A stretch of 64,000 nucleotides of DNA from Nitrospirota bacterium (GTDB taxonomy: Bacteria; Nitrospirota; JACRHL01). Below, in pieces: positions 1-8,009 of the stretch. The notes under the pieces were generated by a model. The model was not told where the DNA came from. It did no database searches and was given only the letters and a program-made list of their open reading frames with translations. Each line of letters starts with the position of its first letter. The stretch's first letter is position 1. The DNA is taken from positions 31,666 through 95,665 of the forward strand of contig JACRHL010000023.1 of the NCBI GenBank assembly GCA_016212085.1, read 5' to 3'. A program made the translations under genes and the position numbers.

Positions 1-21
1 CTTTTTAAACCTAAACCCCTG

Positions 22-292
22 TTAGGGCCTGTTAACACAAATGGCAGGCGCGGCGTTGTGCCCCGAACGGCCCCATGCTGCGTTGCGCGTCGCTCATTTA
101 GCTTAAGCTAAACCACGCTTCCGCGCGCCTTGCCTGGTGCCGTTCGGGGCGCAACCCGAAGGGACGGCCCATTTTTCGCAACCCTGTGTTGCAGCGCTTG
201 CCCGTACGGCCGGTACGGCCCGCGCGCTGCGCCTCGGTTTGCAAAAAAATGGGCTCCGTCGCCGCCTTTGCCTTTGTGTTGACAGGCCCTAA
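22..292. repeat. Structured repeat element with terminal inverted repeats and two internal hairpins
   Basis: The ends are a 20-nt inverted repeat: ttagggcctgttaacacaaa at 22-41 pairs with 273-292 with one mismatch. Inside are two nested hairpins. The first, centred near 105, has arms 55-71/139-155 (16 of 17 pair) around a perfect 16-nt palindrome at 97-112. The second, centred near 210, has arms 168-181/239-253 (nearly complementary), 191-197/224-230 and 202-207/213-218. The outer stem therefore closes two concentric stem-loops. The right end overlaps the stop codon (289-291) of the neighbouring gene. No protein-like reading frame is apparent. Most likely a MITE-like or REP-like non-autonomous element; a structured RNA is the alternative. 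No target-site duplication was seen. Confidence 0.6.
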
Positions 293-780
293 TGGAACAG
301 GACCGTGCCGTGGGTATGGGCGGCCATGAAGAACAGCATGGGGATGGACAGCATGGTGTTGGTGCGCGAGGCCATCAGCGCCACCTTGCTCGCCTTGGCC
401 TTTTCGGCGTCGGTGGCCTGCACCAGGCCCAGCACCTTCTGCTGGTTGGGCCAGATCAGCACCCACACGTTGAACAGCATGATGGTGCCCAGCCAGGCGC
501 CCATGCCGATCACCGCGGCGCTGCCCTGCAACATGAAGGCCTGGCCGAAGATGCCCATGTGGCCGAGGACGGCGGCGCCCGACAGCCAGGTCACCACCGC
601 GGCCCAGCGGAACCACAGCAGCGCGCGCGGCGCGACGTGCTTGGTGATGCCGGCGGCGGTGCCGTCCGCCTTGGCGGCGCCCATGGCCGGCACCTGAACG
701 AAGTTGAAGTAGTACAGCAGACCGATCCAGGTGATGCCGGCCAGAAAGTGCGCCCAGCGGGCGAAAAATGCGAATTCCAT
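289..780 (-). CDS. PuuD-like (urate oxidase N-terminal domain family) membrane protein
   Basis: 163-residue integral membrane protein with about four hydrophobic segments. The N-terminal stretch FFARWAHFLAGITWIGLLYY and a later NVWVLIWPNQQKV segment resemble the urate hydroxylase PuuD / Urate_ox_N membrane domain. The C-terminal cytochrome c domain of true PuuD is absent, so urate oxidation cannot be inferred. A role as a small haem- or quinone-associated membrane protein is possible but unproven. The ATG is preceded by GGAGA. The stop codon lies inside the right arm of the structured repeat at 22-292. A 30-codon membrane gene ends 42 bp upstream and probably shares the transcript. Confidence 0.7.
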   Translation of the reverse strand: MEFAFFARWAHFLAGITWIGLLYYFNFVQVPAMGAAKADGTAAGITKHVAPRALLWFRWAAVVTWLSGAAVLGHMGIFGQAFMLQGSAAVIGMGAWLGTIMLFNVWVLIWPNQQKVLGLVQATDAEKAKASKVALMASRTNTMLSIPMLFFMAAHTHGTVLFH

Positions 781-822
781 TGCGAAATCTCCGTTGACGA
801 GGGGTGTTCGTGGGGCGGGGCG

Positions 823-915
823 TCAGCCCACCAGGCCCCGCACGACGAAATAGAGGACCGCCGTCAAGACAAAGCCCGAGATGATGGTGCCGGAAATCGA
901 CATGAGCGGGTTCAT
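823..915 (-). CDS. Small single-pass membrane peptide (30 aa)
   Basis: 30-codon reading frame, ATG to TGA, with an AGGAG Shine-Dalgarno sequence about 10 nt upstream. The peptide starts MNPLMSISGTIISGF and continues with a hydrophobic VLTAVLYFVV stretch ending in a basic R near the C-terminus, so it is a plausible one-helix membrane protein. It sits 42 bp upstream of the PuuD-like gene on the same strand, which has its own ribosome binding site, so the two are probably co-transcribed. Function is unknown; a small accessory subunit of the downstream membrane protein is an inference from position only. Confidence 0.5.
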   Translation of the reverse strand: MNPLMSISGTIISGFVLTAVLYFVVRGLVG

Positions 916-1163
916 GAGTGAGTACTCCTATTTCCGTATGCCGGAAGGTTTGGGTTCGTTATGGTCACCGGCCGGGGACACACCCCGGCGCGGCCGGCGG
1001 ATCGCAATGCGCAAACGCTTAAAATCAAATGCTAGATACGCTTCCCGATGCTGGTCAAGGAAGAAAACGCGGCGTGCACAAACTTGGCCGGCGCGGGGGG
1101 GGGCCGGCCCGGCAAAAAATGCTATCCTGTGGTGATTTCAGGCGTTTTTTCCCCGAGGTGTCA

Positions 1164-2654
1164 TTGGACCAGTCCCGCGTCAGCGGCATCCTGCTGCACC
1201 CCACGTCGCTGCCCGGCGGGCACGGTATCGGCGATCTGGGGGGCGCGGCGCGCCGCTTCGTCGAATTCCTGGCGGCCGCTGGCCAGCGCTGCTGGCAGGT
1301 GCTGCCGCTCGGCCCCACCGGCTTTGGCGATTCCCCCTACGCGTCGTTCTCGAGCTTCGCGGGCAATCCGCTGCTGGTGAGCCCCGAGCAGCTGGTGGCG
1401 GACGGCTACCTGGCGCCGGACGAGCTGCCCGCCTGCCCCGCCGGCACCCCGGAGCGGGTGGATTTCGGCGCCGTGCAGGCGCACCGGCGCGCCCTGTTCG
1501 GGGCGGTTTGCGCGCGCTTCCAGGCGGCGCCGCCCGACGGGGCGCGTGAGGCCTTCGAGCGGTTTTGCAAGGACGAGGCCGACTGGCTCGACGATTATGC
1601 CCTGTTCACGGCCCTCAAGGAGCGCCACGGCGGCGCCCCCTGGCACGCCTGGGAGGCGCCGCTCAGGGCGCGCGACCACGCGGCCCTGGCCAATGCCAGG
1701 GCCGAGCTGGCGGAGCAGGTGGCGGCGGTGTGCCTGGAGCAGTTCCTGTTCTTCGGCCAGTGGACGGCGCTGCGCCGCCACGCGGAGGCGAACGGGGTCC
1801 GCATCATCGGCGACCTGCCCATCTACGTCCCGCACGACAGCGCCGACGCCTGGACCCACCCAGAGTTGTTCCAGCTCGGGCCCGACGGCCTGCCCACCGA
1901 GGTGGCCGGGGTGCCGCCGGACTATTTTTCCGCCACCGGCCAGTTGTGGGGCAACCCGGTGTACCACTGGCCCGCCCACGCCCGCACCGGCTACGCCTGG
2001 TGGATTGCCCGCATCCGCGCCCAGTTGCGCCTGGTGGACGTGCTGCGGCTGGACCACTTCCGCGGCTTCGCCGCCTACTGGGAGGTGCCGGCGGGCAGCA
2101 CCACGGCCGTTCACGGGCAGTGGGTGGCGGGGCCGGGGGCGGCCTTGTTCGAGGCCCTCGCCGAGGCGCTGGGCGGGGGGCTGCCCATCATCGCCGAGGA
2201 CCTGGGCATCATCACCCCGGACGTGACGGCCCTGCGCGAAGCGCTGGGGCTGCCGGGCATGGCGGTGTTGCAGTTCGCCTTCGACTCGGACGCCACCAAC
2301 CTGCACCTGCCGCACCACCACCAGCCCAACCAGGTGGTGTACACCGGCACCCACGACAACGACACCACGGTGGGCTGGTACACCGGCCTGGACGACGGCC
2401 GGCGCCGTTTCGCCGACGGCTACCTGGCCGGTGGCGAGGCCATCCACCGGACGCTGATCCGGGCGGCCCTGGGGTCGGTGGCGCGCACCGCCATCCTCCC
2501 CGTGCAGGACGTGCTGGGGCTGGACGGGTGGGCGCGCATGAACCACCCGGGCCACGCCGGCGGCAACTGGGCCTGGCGCCTGCGGGACGGGCAGCTGGAA
2601 ACCGGCGCGGCGGACTGGCTGCTGGGCCTGTGCCGCCTGTACGGCCGGGCCTGA
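1164..2654 (+). CDS. malQ: 4-alpha-glucanotransferase (amylomaltase)
   Basis: Cytoplasmic GH77 enzyme that transfers alpha-1,4-glucan segments between maltodextrins or glycogen chains. The N-terminus GILLHPTSLPGGHGIGDLG is the family hallmark. Catalytic residues are visible: nucleophile Asp near 297 (LRLDHFRGF), acid/base Glu near 345 (IIAEDLG) and the transition-state Asp near 398 (GTHDNDT). Length is about 496 aa, normal for bacterial MalQ. The chosen start is TTG at 1164 with GAGG five bases upstream; a GTG at 1158 is in frame, and the frame is open to 1029. It is monocistronic here, divergent from the membrane genes to the left, and no other glycogen gene is in the window. Confidence 0.93.
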   Translation: MDQSRVSGILLHPTSLPGGHGIGDLGGAARRFVEFLAAAGQRCWQVLPLGPTGFGDSPYASFSSFAGNPLLVSPEQLVADGYLAPDELPACPAGTPERVDFGAVQAHRRALFGAVCARFQAAPPDGAREAFERFCKDEADWLDDYALFTALKERHGGAPWHAWEAPLRARDHAALANARAELAEQVAAVCLEQFLFFGQWTALRRHAEANGVRIIGDLPIYVPHDSADAWTHPELFQLGPDGLPTEVAGVPPDYFSATGQLWGNPVYHWPAHARTGYAWWIARIRAQLRLVDVLRLDHFRGFAAYWEVPAGSTTAVHGQWVAGPGAALFEALAEALGGGLPIIAEDLGIITPDVTALREALGLPGMAVLQFAFDSDATNLHLPHHHQPNQVVYTGTHDNDTTVGWYTGLDDGRRRFADGYLAGGEAIHRTLIRAALGSVARTAILPVQDVLGLDGWARMNHPGHAGGNWAWRLRDGQLETGAADWLLGLCRLYGRA

Positions 2655-2656
2655 CG

Positions 2657-2689
2657 GCCATCCCCGCCCCGGCACGCGGCGGGGATGGC
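2657..2689 (+). terminator. Hairpin after malQ
   Basis: A perfect 12-bp stem (2657-2668 with 2678-2689, 9-nt loop) begins three bases after the malQ stop. No T-run follows, so it may act as an mRNA 3'-stabilising hairpin or a weak terminator. Confidence 0.5.
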
Positions 2690-2862
2690 ATGCGCCGAGG
2701 TTGACTCGGGGCCCCATGATTCGTCATGATACTGGCCTTGCCACAACCTGAAACAGCGGACTGGCTCGTTTGGTGGAGCCGCCATGGAATTGGCCCTCGC
2801 ACCGCCCCCGGCGGGGAAGGGCAGGGGCTGGGGCCGGCGGGCTTGGTTTGATTTGCCATTGC

Positions 2863-2890
2863 GAAACGGTGCGAAATGTCATACCGTTTC
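2863..2890 (+). promoter_or_regulatory. Inverted repeat upstream of the Rieske operon
   Basis: The 8-bp arms GAAACGGT (2863-2870) and ACCGTTTC (2883-2890) are separated by 12 nt, about 90 bp upstream of the Rieske start, within the 322-bp malQ-Rieske gap. It could be an operator or a leader hairpin. Apart from this, the malQ hairpin and the Rieske ribosome binding site, nothing else recognisable was seen in the gap. Confidence 0.35.
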
Positions 2891-2976
2891 CCGCGGCAAC
2901 TCAGCATTCGAGGGATGGATCGGGGCCCCTTTCGGGATGGGGTCGCCGGAGTTCCTTTTTTGGAGGTGAGCGTATC

Positions 2977-3543
2977 ATGAAGGATATGCGGGGCTTTGAG
3001 GCCGTGACCGGGCAGGAGGGCAAGGAGCCCGTCTCCCGCCGCGACTTTTTCAGCCTGGTGGGCTGGGGGGGCTTCCTCGCGGCCATGGCCGGCGTGGGTG
3101 TCGGCTCGTTCAAGTTTTACGTGCCGACGGTGCTCTATGAGCCGCCGACCACCTTCAAGATCGGGCCGCCCAAAGACTACGGCGTGGGTGTGGACACCCG
3201 CTGGAAGACCATCGGCCAGTTTTGGGTGGTCAAGGAGGATCAGGGCATGTACGCCCTGATCTCCATCTGCCGGCACCTGGGCTGCACCCCCAACTGGTTC
3301 CCGGACCAGGAGCGTTTCCGTTGCCCGTGCCACGGCAGCATCTACGACGTCAACGGCAACGTGCGCGGCGGCCCCGCACCGCGCACCCTGTGGCGCGCGG
3401 CCATCTCGCTGGACCCGGTGGACGGCCAGATCATCGTCAATACCGCCGTGCGCCAGGACCCAGACCCCAAGTCCATCGAGGGGATCGCGGTGTTTGTGGA
3501 CCCCGAGCCGCGGAAGGTGGCGCCCTTCTACATTCAGATCTGA
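2977..3543 (+). CDS. Rieske iron-sulfur subunit of a bc-type quinol oxidoreductase
   Basis: 188-residue Rieske protein that carries electrons from quinol to the c-type cytochrome on the periplasmic face. A twin-arginine motif (SRRDFF, residues 20-25) precedes a hydrophobic anchor (about 28-45), as in Tat-exported Rieske subunits. The [2Fe-2S] ligands are in CRHLGC (C98, H100) and CPCHGS (C116, H119), with C103 and C118 positioned for the structural disulfide. The ATG at 2977 has a strong GGAGGTGAG ribosome binding site; upstream in-frame starts are not supported. First gene of a four-gene operon with cytochrome b, a subunit IV-like gene and a tetraheme cytochrome. Confidence 0.93.
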   Translation: MKDMRGFEAVTGQEGKEPVSRRDFFSLVGWGGFLAAMAGVGVGSFKFYVPTVLYEPPTTFKIGPPKDYGVGVDTRWKTIGQFWVVKEDQGMYALISICRHLGCTPNWFPDQERFRCPCHGSIYDVNGNVRGGPAPRTLWRAAISLDPVDGQIIVNTAVRQDPDPKSIEGIAVFVDPEPRKVAPFYIQI

Positions 3544-3608
3544 TCGCCAAAAGCGGATGGCACCCGGTATGAGCGCGGGACCCGTCCGTCAACAGTGGAG
3601 ATAGATAC

Positions 3609-4370
3609 GTGATCGACCGTCTTGTCAAATACGTGCGCGACAGCCAGGTGTGGCAGTCCATCTTCCGGCACGGCTACCCGGACACGGACCGCAACCAGTC
3701 GCTGGTCATGTTCAGCAGCGTGCTGCTGCACCTGCACCCGGTGAAGATCCGGCGCAGCGCCCTCAAGTTCCGCTACACCATGTGCCTGGGCGGCCTGTCG
3801 GCGTTCATGTTCCTGCTGCTCACGTTCACCGGCATCTTTCTGATGTTCTACTACGTGCCCGACACCCGCGCGGCGTATGGCAACATCAAGGACATCACCT
3901 CGAACGTGTTCATGGGCGGCCTCATGCGCGACCTGCACAAGTGGTCGGCGGAGGCCATGGTGTTCCTGGTGTGGGCGCACATGTTCCGCGTGTTCATGAC
4001 CGGCGCCTACAAGGCCCCGCGCGAGCTCAACTGGGTGGTGGGCTGCATCCTGCTCACGGCCACCTTGCTGCTCTCCTGGACCGGCTACCTGCTGCCGTGG
4101 GACCAGCTGGCTCTGTGGGCCATCACCGTGGGCACCAAGATGGCCGAGGCCACCCCGTTCATCGGCTATGCCGGTCCCTGGGGCCAGCAACTCGGCTTCC
4201 GGGTGGATAACGACATCCGCTTCCTGCTGATCGGCGGCACCGTGGTGGGCCAGAACGCGCTGCTGCGCTTCTATGTGCTGCACTGCGTGGCGCTGCCGGT
4301 CATCATCACCCTGGGCATGGTGGTGCACTTCTGGCGCATCCGCAAGGACGGTTTCTCCGGTCCCCTGTAA
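3609..4370 (+). CDS. Cytochrome b (b6-like N-terminal half) of quinol oxidoreductase
   Basis: 253-residue membrane protein corresponding to the haem-binding, four-helix half of cytochrome b. Candidate haem-ligand histidines occur on two helices (LHKWSAEAM and [17 protein letters not shown] and [10 protein letters not shown]). The [20 protein letters not shown] and [13 protein letters not shown] segments are typical of cytochrome b/b6. The start is GTG with a GGAG site upstream. The C-terminal quinol-site half is encoded separately by the next gene, as in b6f and in the split bc complexes of several deep-branching bacteria. Confidence 0.9.
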   Translation: MIDRLVKYVRDSQVWQSIFRHGYPDTDRNQSLVMFSSVLLHLHPVKIRRSALKFRYTMCLGGLSAFMFLLLTFTGIFLMFYYVPDTRAAYGNIKDITSNVFMGGLMRDLHKWSAEAMVFLVWAHMFRVFMTGAYKAPRELNWVVGCILLTATLLLSWTGYLLPWDQLALWAITVGTKMAEATPFIGYAGPWGQQLGFRVDNDIRFLLIGGTVVGQNALLRFYVLHCVALPVIITLGMVVHFWRIRKDGFSGPL

Positions 4371-4427
4371 CCGCGCGACCGATCGGCGGATTTGCGGCGA
4401 CCGGATCGTAACTTAAGGAGCTACCTC

Positions 4428-5258
4428 GTGGCCGAACGCGATACCACGGAAAACATCTTTCCACGGAACCCCAAGAAGTCCTACGCGCTCATGGAGCTCG
4501 TCAAGGGCCAGGGCTTCCAGACCCGCAAGCAGCCGGAGGACACCGTCTTCGTGTGGCCGCATCTGCTCTACATCGAGCTGATCGCCGCGGTGACCTTCCT
4601 GGCCGGCCTGCTGTGGGTGTGCACCTTCAAGCACGCCCCCCTGGAAGACATGGCCAGCGCCGACACCACCCCCAACCCCATGAAGGCCCCCTGGTACTTC
4701 CTGGGCCTCCAGGAGCTGCTGGTGTTCTTCGATCCGTGGCTGGCGGGCATGGTGCTGCCGGTGCTGATGATCGTCGGGCTGATGGCCATCCCGTACCTGG
4801 ACGTCAACCCCAAGGGGGTCGGCTACTGGGCGTGGCGGGAGCGGCCGTTCGCCATCTGGACGTTCAACTTCGGCTTCCTGCTGTGGTGGATTTTCATCAT
4901 CATCGGCGTGTTCTTCCGCGGCCTGGACTGGGCCTGGTACTGGCCGTGGGACGACTGGAGCCAGCACAAGGTGGCGTCCAGCGCCACCCTGAACGACATG
5001 AACGTGATCCTCCAGGGGTGGGGCATGGGGGCGGCGGGCGCCGACTGGGCCACCTATGTCCTCACCATCCTGTACTTCGTCGTGTTCCTGGCGTTGCCGG
5101 CGGTGCTGTGGCGCGGCTTCTCCAAGCAGCTCGGGGCCGTGCGCTACATCATCGTGTGGGGCCTGTTCGCCGCCATGATGCTGAGCCCGCTGAAGGTGTT
5201 CCTGCGCCTCGCGTTCAACATCAAGTACTTCATGGTGACCCCCTGGTTCAAGCTGTAA
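4428..5258 (+). CDS. Cytochrome b C-terminal (subunit IV-like) subunit
   Basis: About 276 residues, five or more membrane helices. KAPWYFLGLQELL matches the PEWYF-type quinol-oxidation-site motif of subunit IV / cytochrome b C-terminal domains, with Glu replaced by Ala (AP-WYF instead of PEWYF). The GTG at 4428 is preferred because AAGGAG lies 7 nt upstream; the frame is open to an earlier TTG at 4392. The protein is longer than cyanobacterial PetD, with additional C-terminal helices, as in the split bc complexes of some Nitrospirota and delta-type bacteria. Located between cytochrome b and the tetraheme cytochrome, with which it should assemble. Confidence 0.88.
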   Translation: MAERDTTENIFPRNPKKSYALMELVKGQGFQTRKQPEDTVFVWPHLLYIELIAAVTFLAGLLWVCTFKHAPLEDMASADTTPNPMKAPWYFLGLQELLVFFDPWLAGMVLPVLMIVGLMAIPYLDVNPKGVGYWAWRERPFAIWTFNFGFLLWWIFIIIGVFFRGLDWAWYWPWDDWSQHKVASSATLNDMNVILQGWGMGAAGADWATYVLTILYFVVFLALPAVLWRGFSKQLGAVRYIIVWGLFAAMMLSPLKVFLRLAFNIKYFMVTPWFKL

Positions 5259-5310
5259 CGCCCGCCCGGAGTTACCCATCCTAGGACCGTAGAGAGAGAC
5301 CCTCGAGCCC

Positions 5311-6255
5311 ATGGATATCAAGAATGTCCTGTTCGCCATCGCCGGCCTGAGCCTGGCGGGCCTGTTCGGTTACCACGCCTACCACGGCGCCAACCCGGAG
5401 TGGCACGACTACCAGCGCACCTATTACGGGATGCTGGCCGACAAGATGAACGACCCCAAGCTGGCCGGCGCGCCGCTCAAAATCGAGCAGGTGTGGCTGC
5501 CCACGGTGAACAACCGCGCCGACCGCTGCGTGACCTGCCACAAGGGCATCGGCAACCCCCTGTTCAAGGACGCGCCGCAGCCGTACACCACCCACCCGCA
5601 GATGTTCGACGACGAGGGCAAGCCCGCGGGGTATATCCTCAGCCACCCGTTCGACAAGTTCGGCTGCACCGTGTGCCACGAGGGCGAGCCGCAGGCCCTG
5701 ACGGTGGAGGCCACCCACGGCAACGTGCACCACCTGGACCGCGAGATGCTGGTGGGCAAGTTCGCCGAATCGTCCTGCTCCAAGTGCCACCGCACCCTGT
5801 ACCACCGCAAGGCCGACCTGCCCATGGCCGCGCAGCTGATGGCGGGCAAGGATCTGTTCAAGAAGAAGGGCTGCGGCGCCTGCCACACCGCCAAGCAGAT
5901 GAAGACCAAGGGCACCGCGGGTCCCGAGTTGTCCGGCTTCGGCAGCAAGACCGAGCTGTCGTTCTACCTGGTGCACGACTTCCACCACGTGGAGGGCGAG
6001 CACACCAAGTTGCAGTGGGAGTGGGAGCACTTCAAGGACCCGCAGAAGATCACGCCGGGCAACCCCAATGCCAACCCGCCGCAGCCGCCGACCATCATGC
6101 CCAACTTCGGGCTGTCGGACGAGGAGACGGACCAGCTCACCACGCTGATCATGTCGTTCAAGGAAGACGTCAAGGAGGCCGTGCCCATGCACTTCCTCAG
6201 CAACTACCCGCCCATCGAGACGGAGACAGAGGTGGCGGCGGTGGCGCAGGAGTAG
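5311..6255 (+). CDS. Membrane-anchored tetraheme c-type cytochrome of the bc complex
   Basis: 314 residues with an N-terminal hydrophobic anchor (FAIAGLSLAGLFGYHAY) and four CXXCH haem c sites: CVTCH, CTVCH, CSKCH and CGACH. It takes the place of cytochrome c1 as the exit subunit carrying electrons from the Rieske protein to periplasmic acceptors. Four haems, rather than one, is characteristic of the alternative split bc complexes. Last gene of the operon, followed by a GC-rich hairpin. Confidence 0.9.
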   Translation: MDIKNVLFAIAGLSLAGLFGYHAYHGANPEWHDYQRTYYGMLADKMNDPKLAGAPLKIEQVWLPTVNNRADRCVTCHKGIGNPLFKDAPQPYTTHPQMFDDEGKPAGYILSHPFDKFGCTVCHEGEPQALTVEATHGNVHHLDREMLVGKFAESSCSKCHRTLYHRKADLPMAAQLMAGKDLFKKKGCGACHTAKQMKTKGTAGPELSGFGSKTELSFYLVHDFHHVEGEHTKLQWEWEHFKDPQKITPGNPNANPPQPPTIMPNFGLSDEETDQLTTLIMSFKEDVKEAVPMHFLSNYPPIETETEVAAVAQE

Positions 6256-6278
6256 GCGCCACCGGCGCCACGGCGCAC

Positions 6279-6317
6279 AAGGCCCCGCCAAGCCCCCCGC
6301 CGGGCTGGCGGGGCCTT
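6279..6317 (+). terminator. Hairpin after the bc operon
   Basis: A perfect 12-bp stem (aaggccccgcca at 6279-6290 with 6306-6317) lies 24 bp after the cytochrome stop. The following sequence (ggtgtttgtgg) is only moderately T-rich. Probable intrinsic terminator. Confidence 0.6.
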
Positions 6318-6440
6318 GGTGTTTGTGGGGCCCGCCACGGACCGATCGGGAATTTTGGGGTACACTTACCGCTTCGAGATGCGGAACCCCCTGGGATTCC
6401 GCCGGATGTTCCCCGTCCACCACCGGAATAGACGCGGCAT

Positions 6441-7952
6441 ATGACACCCATCGGCGTTGACTTGGGCACCACCCACCTGGCCGCCGCCTGGGTGGACGGC
6501 ACCGGCTCTCCCCGGGTGTTGTACGGACCGGACGGCAGCGCCCTGGTGCCCGCCACCATCTACTTCGAATCCGCCGACGTGGTGCAGGTGGGGCGCGACC
6601 CGTTGCGCGGCGAGGGGCTGGAGCTGGACCGCCTGGCCATCCAGACCAAGCGCTGGCTGGGCCGGCCGCGCAACTTCCTGCTCCACGACCGCGAATACTC
6701 GGCGGTGGAGCTGGCCTCGCTCATGCTGCGCAAGCTCGTCGCCCGCGCCAAGGCGCAACTGGGTGACGACGTGGGCCCGGTCACCCTGGCCATTCCCGCC
6801 CATTTCGATGTGGCGCAGCGCGCGGCCATCCACCAGGTGGCCGATCTGGCGGGCGTCACCCTGAACACCATCGTCAGCGAGCCGGTGGCCGCCAGCATGG
6901 CCTTCTGCACCCCCCGCGCCGGCAAGCATTACCGCGACCTGGCGGACGGCGTGCCGACCCTGGTGATCGACCTGGGCGGCGGCACCCTGGATATCTCGGT
7001 GGTGACCGCCACCCCGGACCTGATCGACGTGCCGGTGGTCACCGGCGACGGCCACCTGGGCGGCATGGATTTCGACCGCGCCCTCTACTACCGCCTGTGC
7101 CACCACGTGCTGGACGAGACCGGCGTGGACCCGGCGGGCGATCCCGCCCTGCGCTACCAGCTGCTGGCCCGGTCGCGCGCGGCCAAGGAGAGCCTGACCT
7201 ACAACGACACGGCGCGCGTGGAGGTGCCGGCGCACCTGCTCGGGGGCCGGCCGTGCCCGCCGCTGGACCTGACGGTGGACGAGGCCGACGAGCTGTGGAG
7301 CGACCTTTTGGCCCGGGCCGAAACGCTCCTGCTGCGCGCGCTGGCGGAGTGTGAGCAGGAGGGCATCGACATCGGCCGCGTGGTGTTCTCCGGCGGCGGC
7401 TCGCTGGTGCCCGCGTTCCGCCGGCGCATGCTGTCGCACCTGACGCCGCTCAGCGCCGAGAACGACATGCTCATGGGCCCCGACGAGGCGGTGGCGGTGG
7501 GCGCCGCCCTGTACGGCCACATGTTCGAGGGCAAGGGGGCCGACCTGGGGCCCCTGCCCAACCTGCACGAGCACCTGCCCTACGACCTGGGCGTGGCGGA
7601 CGACGTGGGCCACATGGTGGTGGTGGTGCCCAAGGGCGCGCGCCTGCCGGGGCGTGGCGTGCACGTGTTCACCACCGTGGAGGATCGCCAGCAGCAGGTG
7701 GTGTTCCGCATCGTCCGGCGCGACGCGGACGGCGGCCTGATCCCGCTGGGCGAGGTGGCCCTGAACGACCTGCCGCCCCGCCCCCAGGGGGAGCCGGACC
7801 TGACCGTGCACTTCCAGGTGGACGCCGAGGGTGCCCTCACCATCGACGCCTGGGAGGGGGACAACACCCCCGTCTCCCTCAAGATCGCCTTCTCCGGCGA
7901 CCTGACCGCCCTGCGCCCGGCCCGCCGGGGCCGCCAGCTCACGGTGCTGTGA
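6441..7952 (+). CDS. Short Hsp70-family ATPase
   Basis: 503 residues with the DnaK-type actin-fold nucleotide-binding domain: phosphate-1 loop GVDLGTTHLAAAW at the N-terminus, TLAIPAHFDVAQRAAIHQVADLAG, LVIDLGGGTLDISVV, and VVFSGGGSLVPAFRR near 320. After about residue 380 comes a reduced beta-rich C-terminal region, without the helical lid and EEVD-type tail of DnaK. This is the size and layout of the Hsp70 paralogues often called DnaK-like or HscC-like, and no dnaJ or grpE is next to it. The client is unknown. Its ATG follows the bc operon by about 185 bp. Confidence 0.85.
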   Translation: MTPIGVDLGTTHLAAAWVDGTGSPRVLYGPDGSALVPATIYFESADVVQVGRDPLRGEGLELDRLAIQTKRWLGRPRNFLLHDREYSAVELASLMLRKLVARAKAQLGDDVGPVTLAIPAHFDVAQRAAIHQVADLAGVTLNTIVSEPVAASMAFCTPRAGKHYRDLADGVPTLVIDLGGGTLDISVVTATPDLIDVPVVTGDGHLGGMDFDRALYYRLCHHVLDETGVDPAGDPALRYQLLARSRAAKESLTYNDTARVEVPAHLLGGRPCPPLDLTVDEADELWSDLLARAETLLLRALAECEQEGIDIGRVVFSGGGSLVPAFRRRMLSHLTPLSAENDMLMGPDEAVAVGAALYGHMFEGKGADLGPLPNLHEHLPYDLGVADDVGHMVVVVPKGARLPGRGVHVFTTVEDRQQQVVFRIVRRDADGGLIPLGEVALNDLPPRPQGEPDLTVHFQVDAEGALTIDAWEGDNTPVSLKIAFSGDLTALRPARRGRQLTVL

Positions 7953-8009
7953 GCGGGGGATGAACGCGCCCCTTCCCTTCCGGCTGCCGGGGTTTCCCGC
8001 GCTCGCGCC

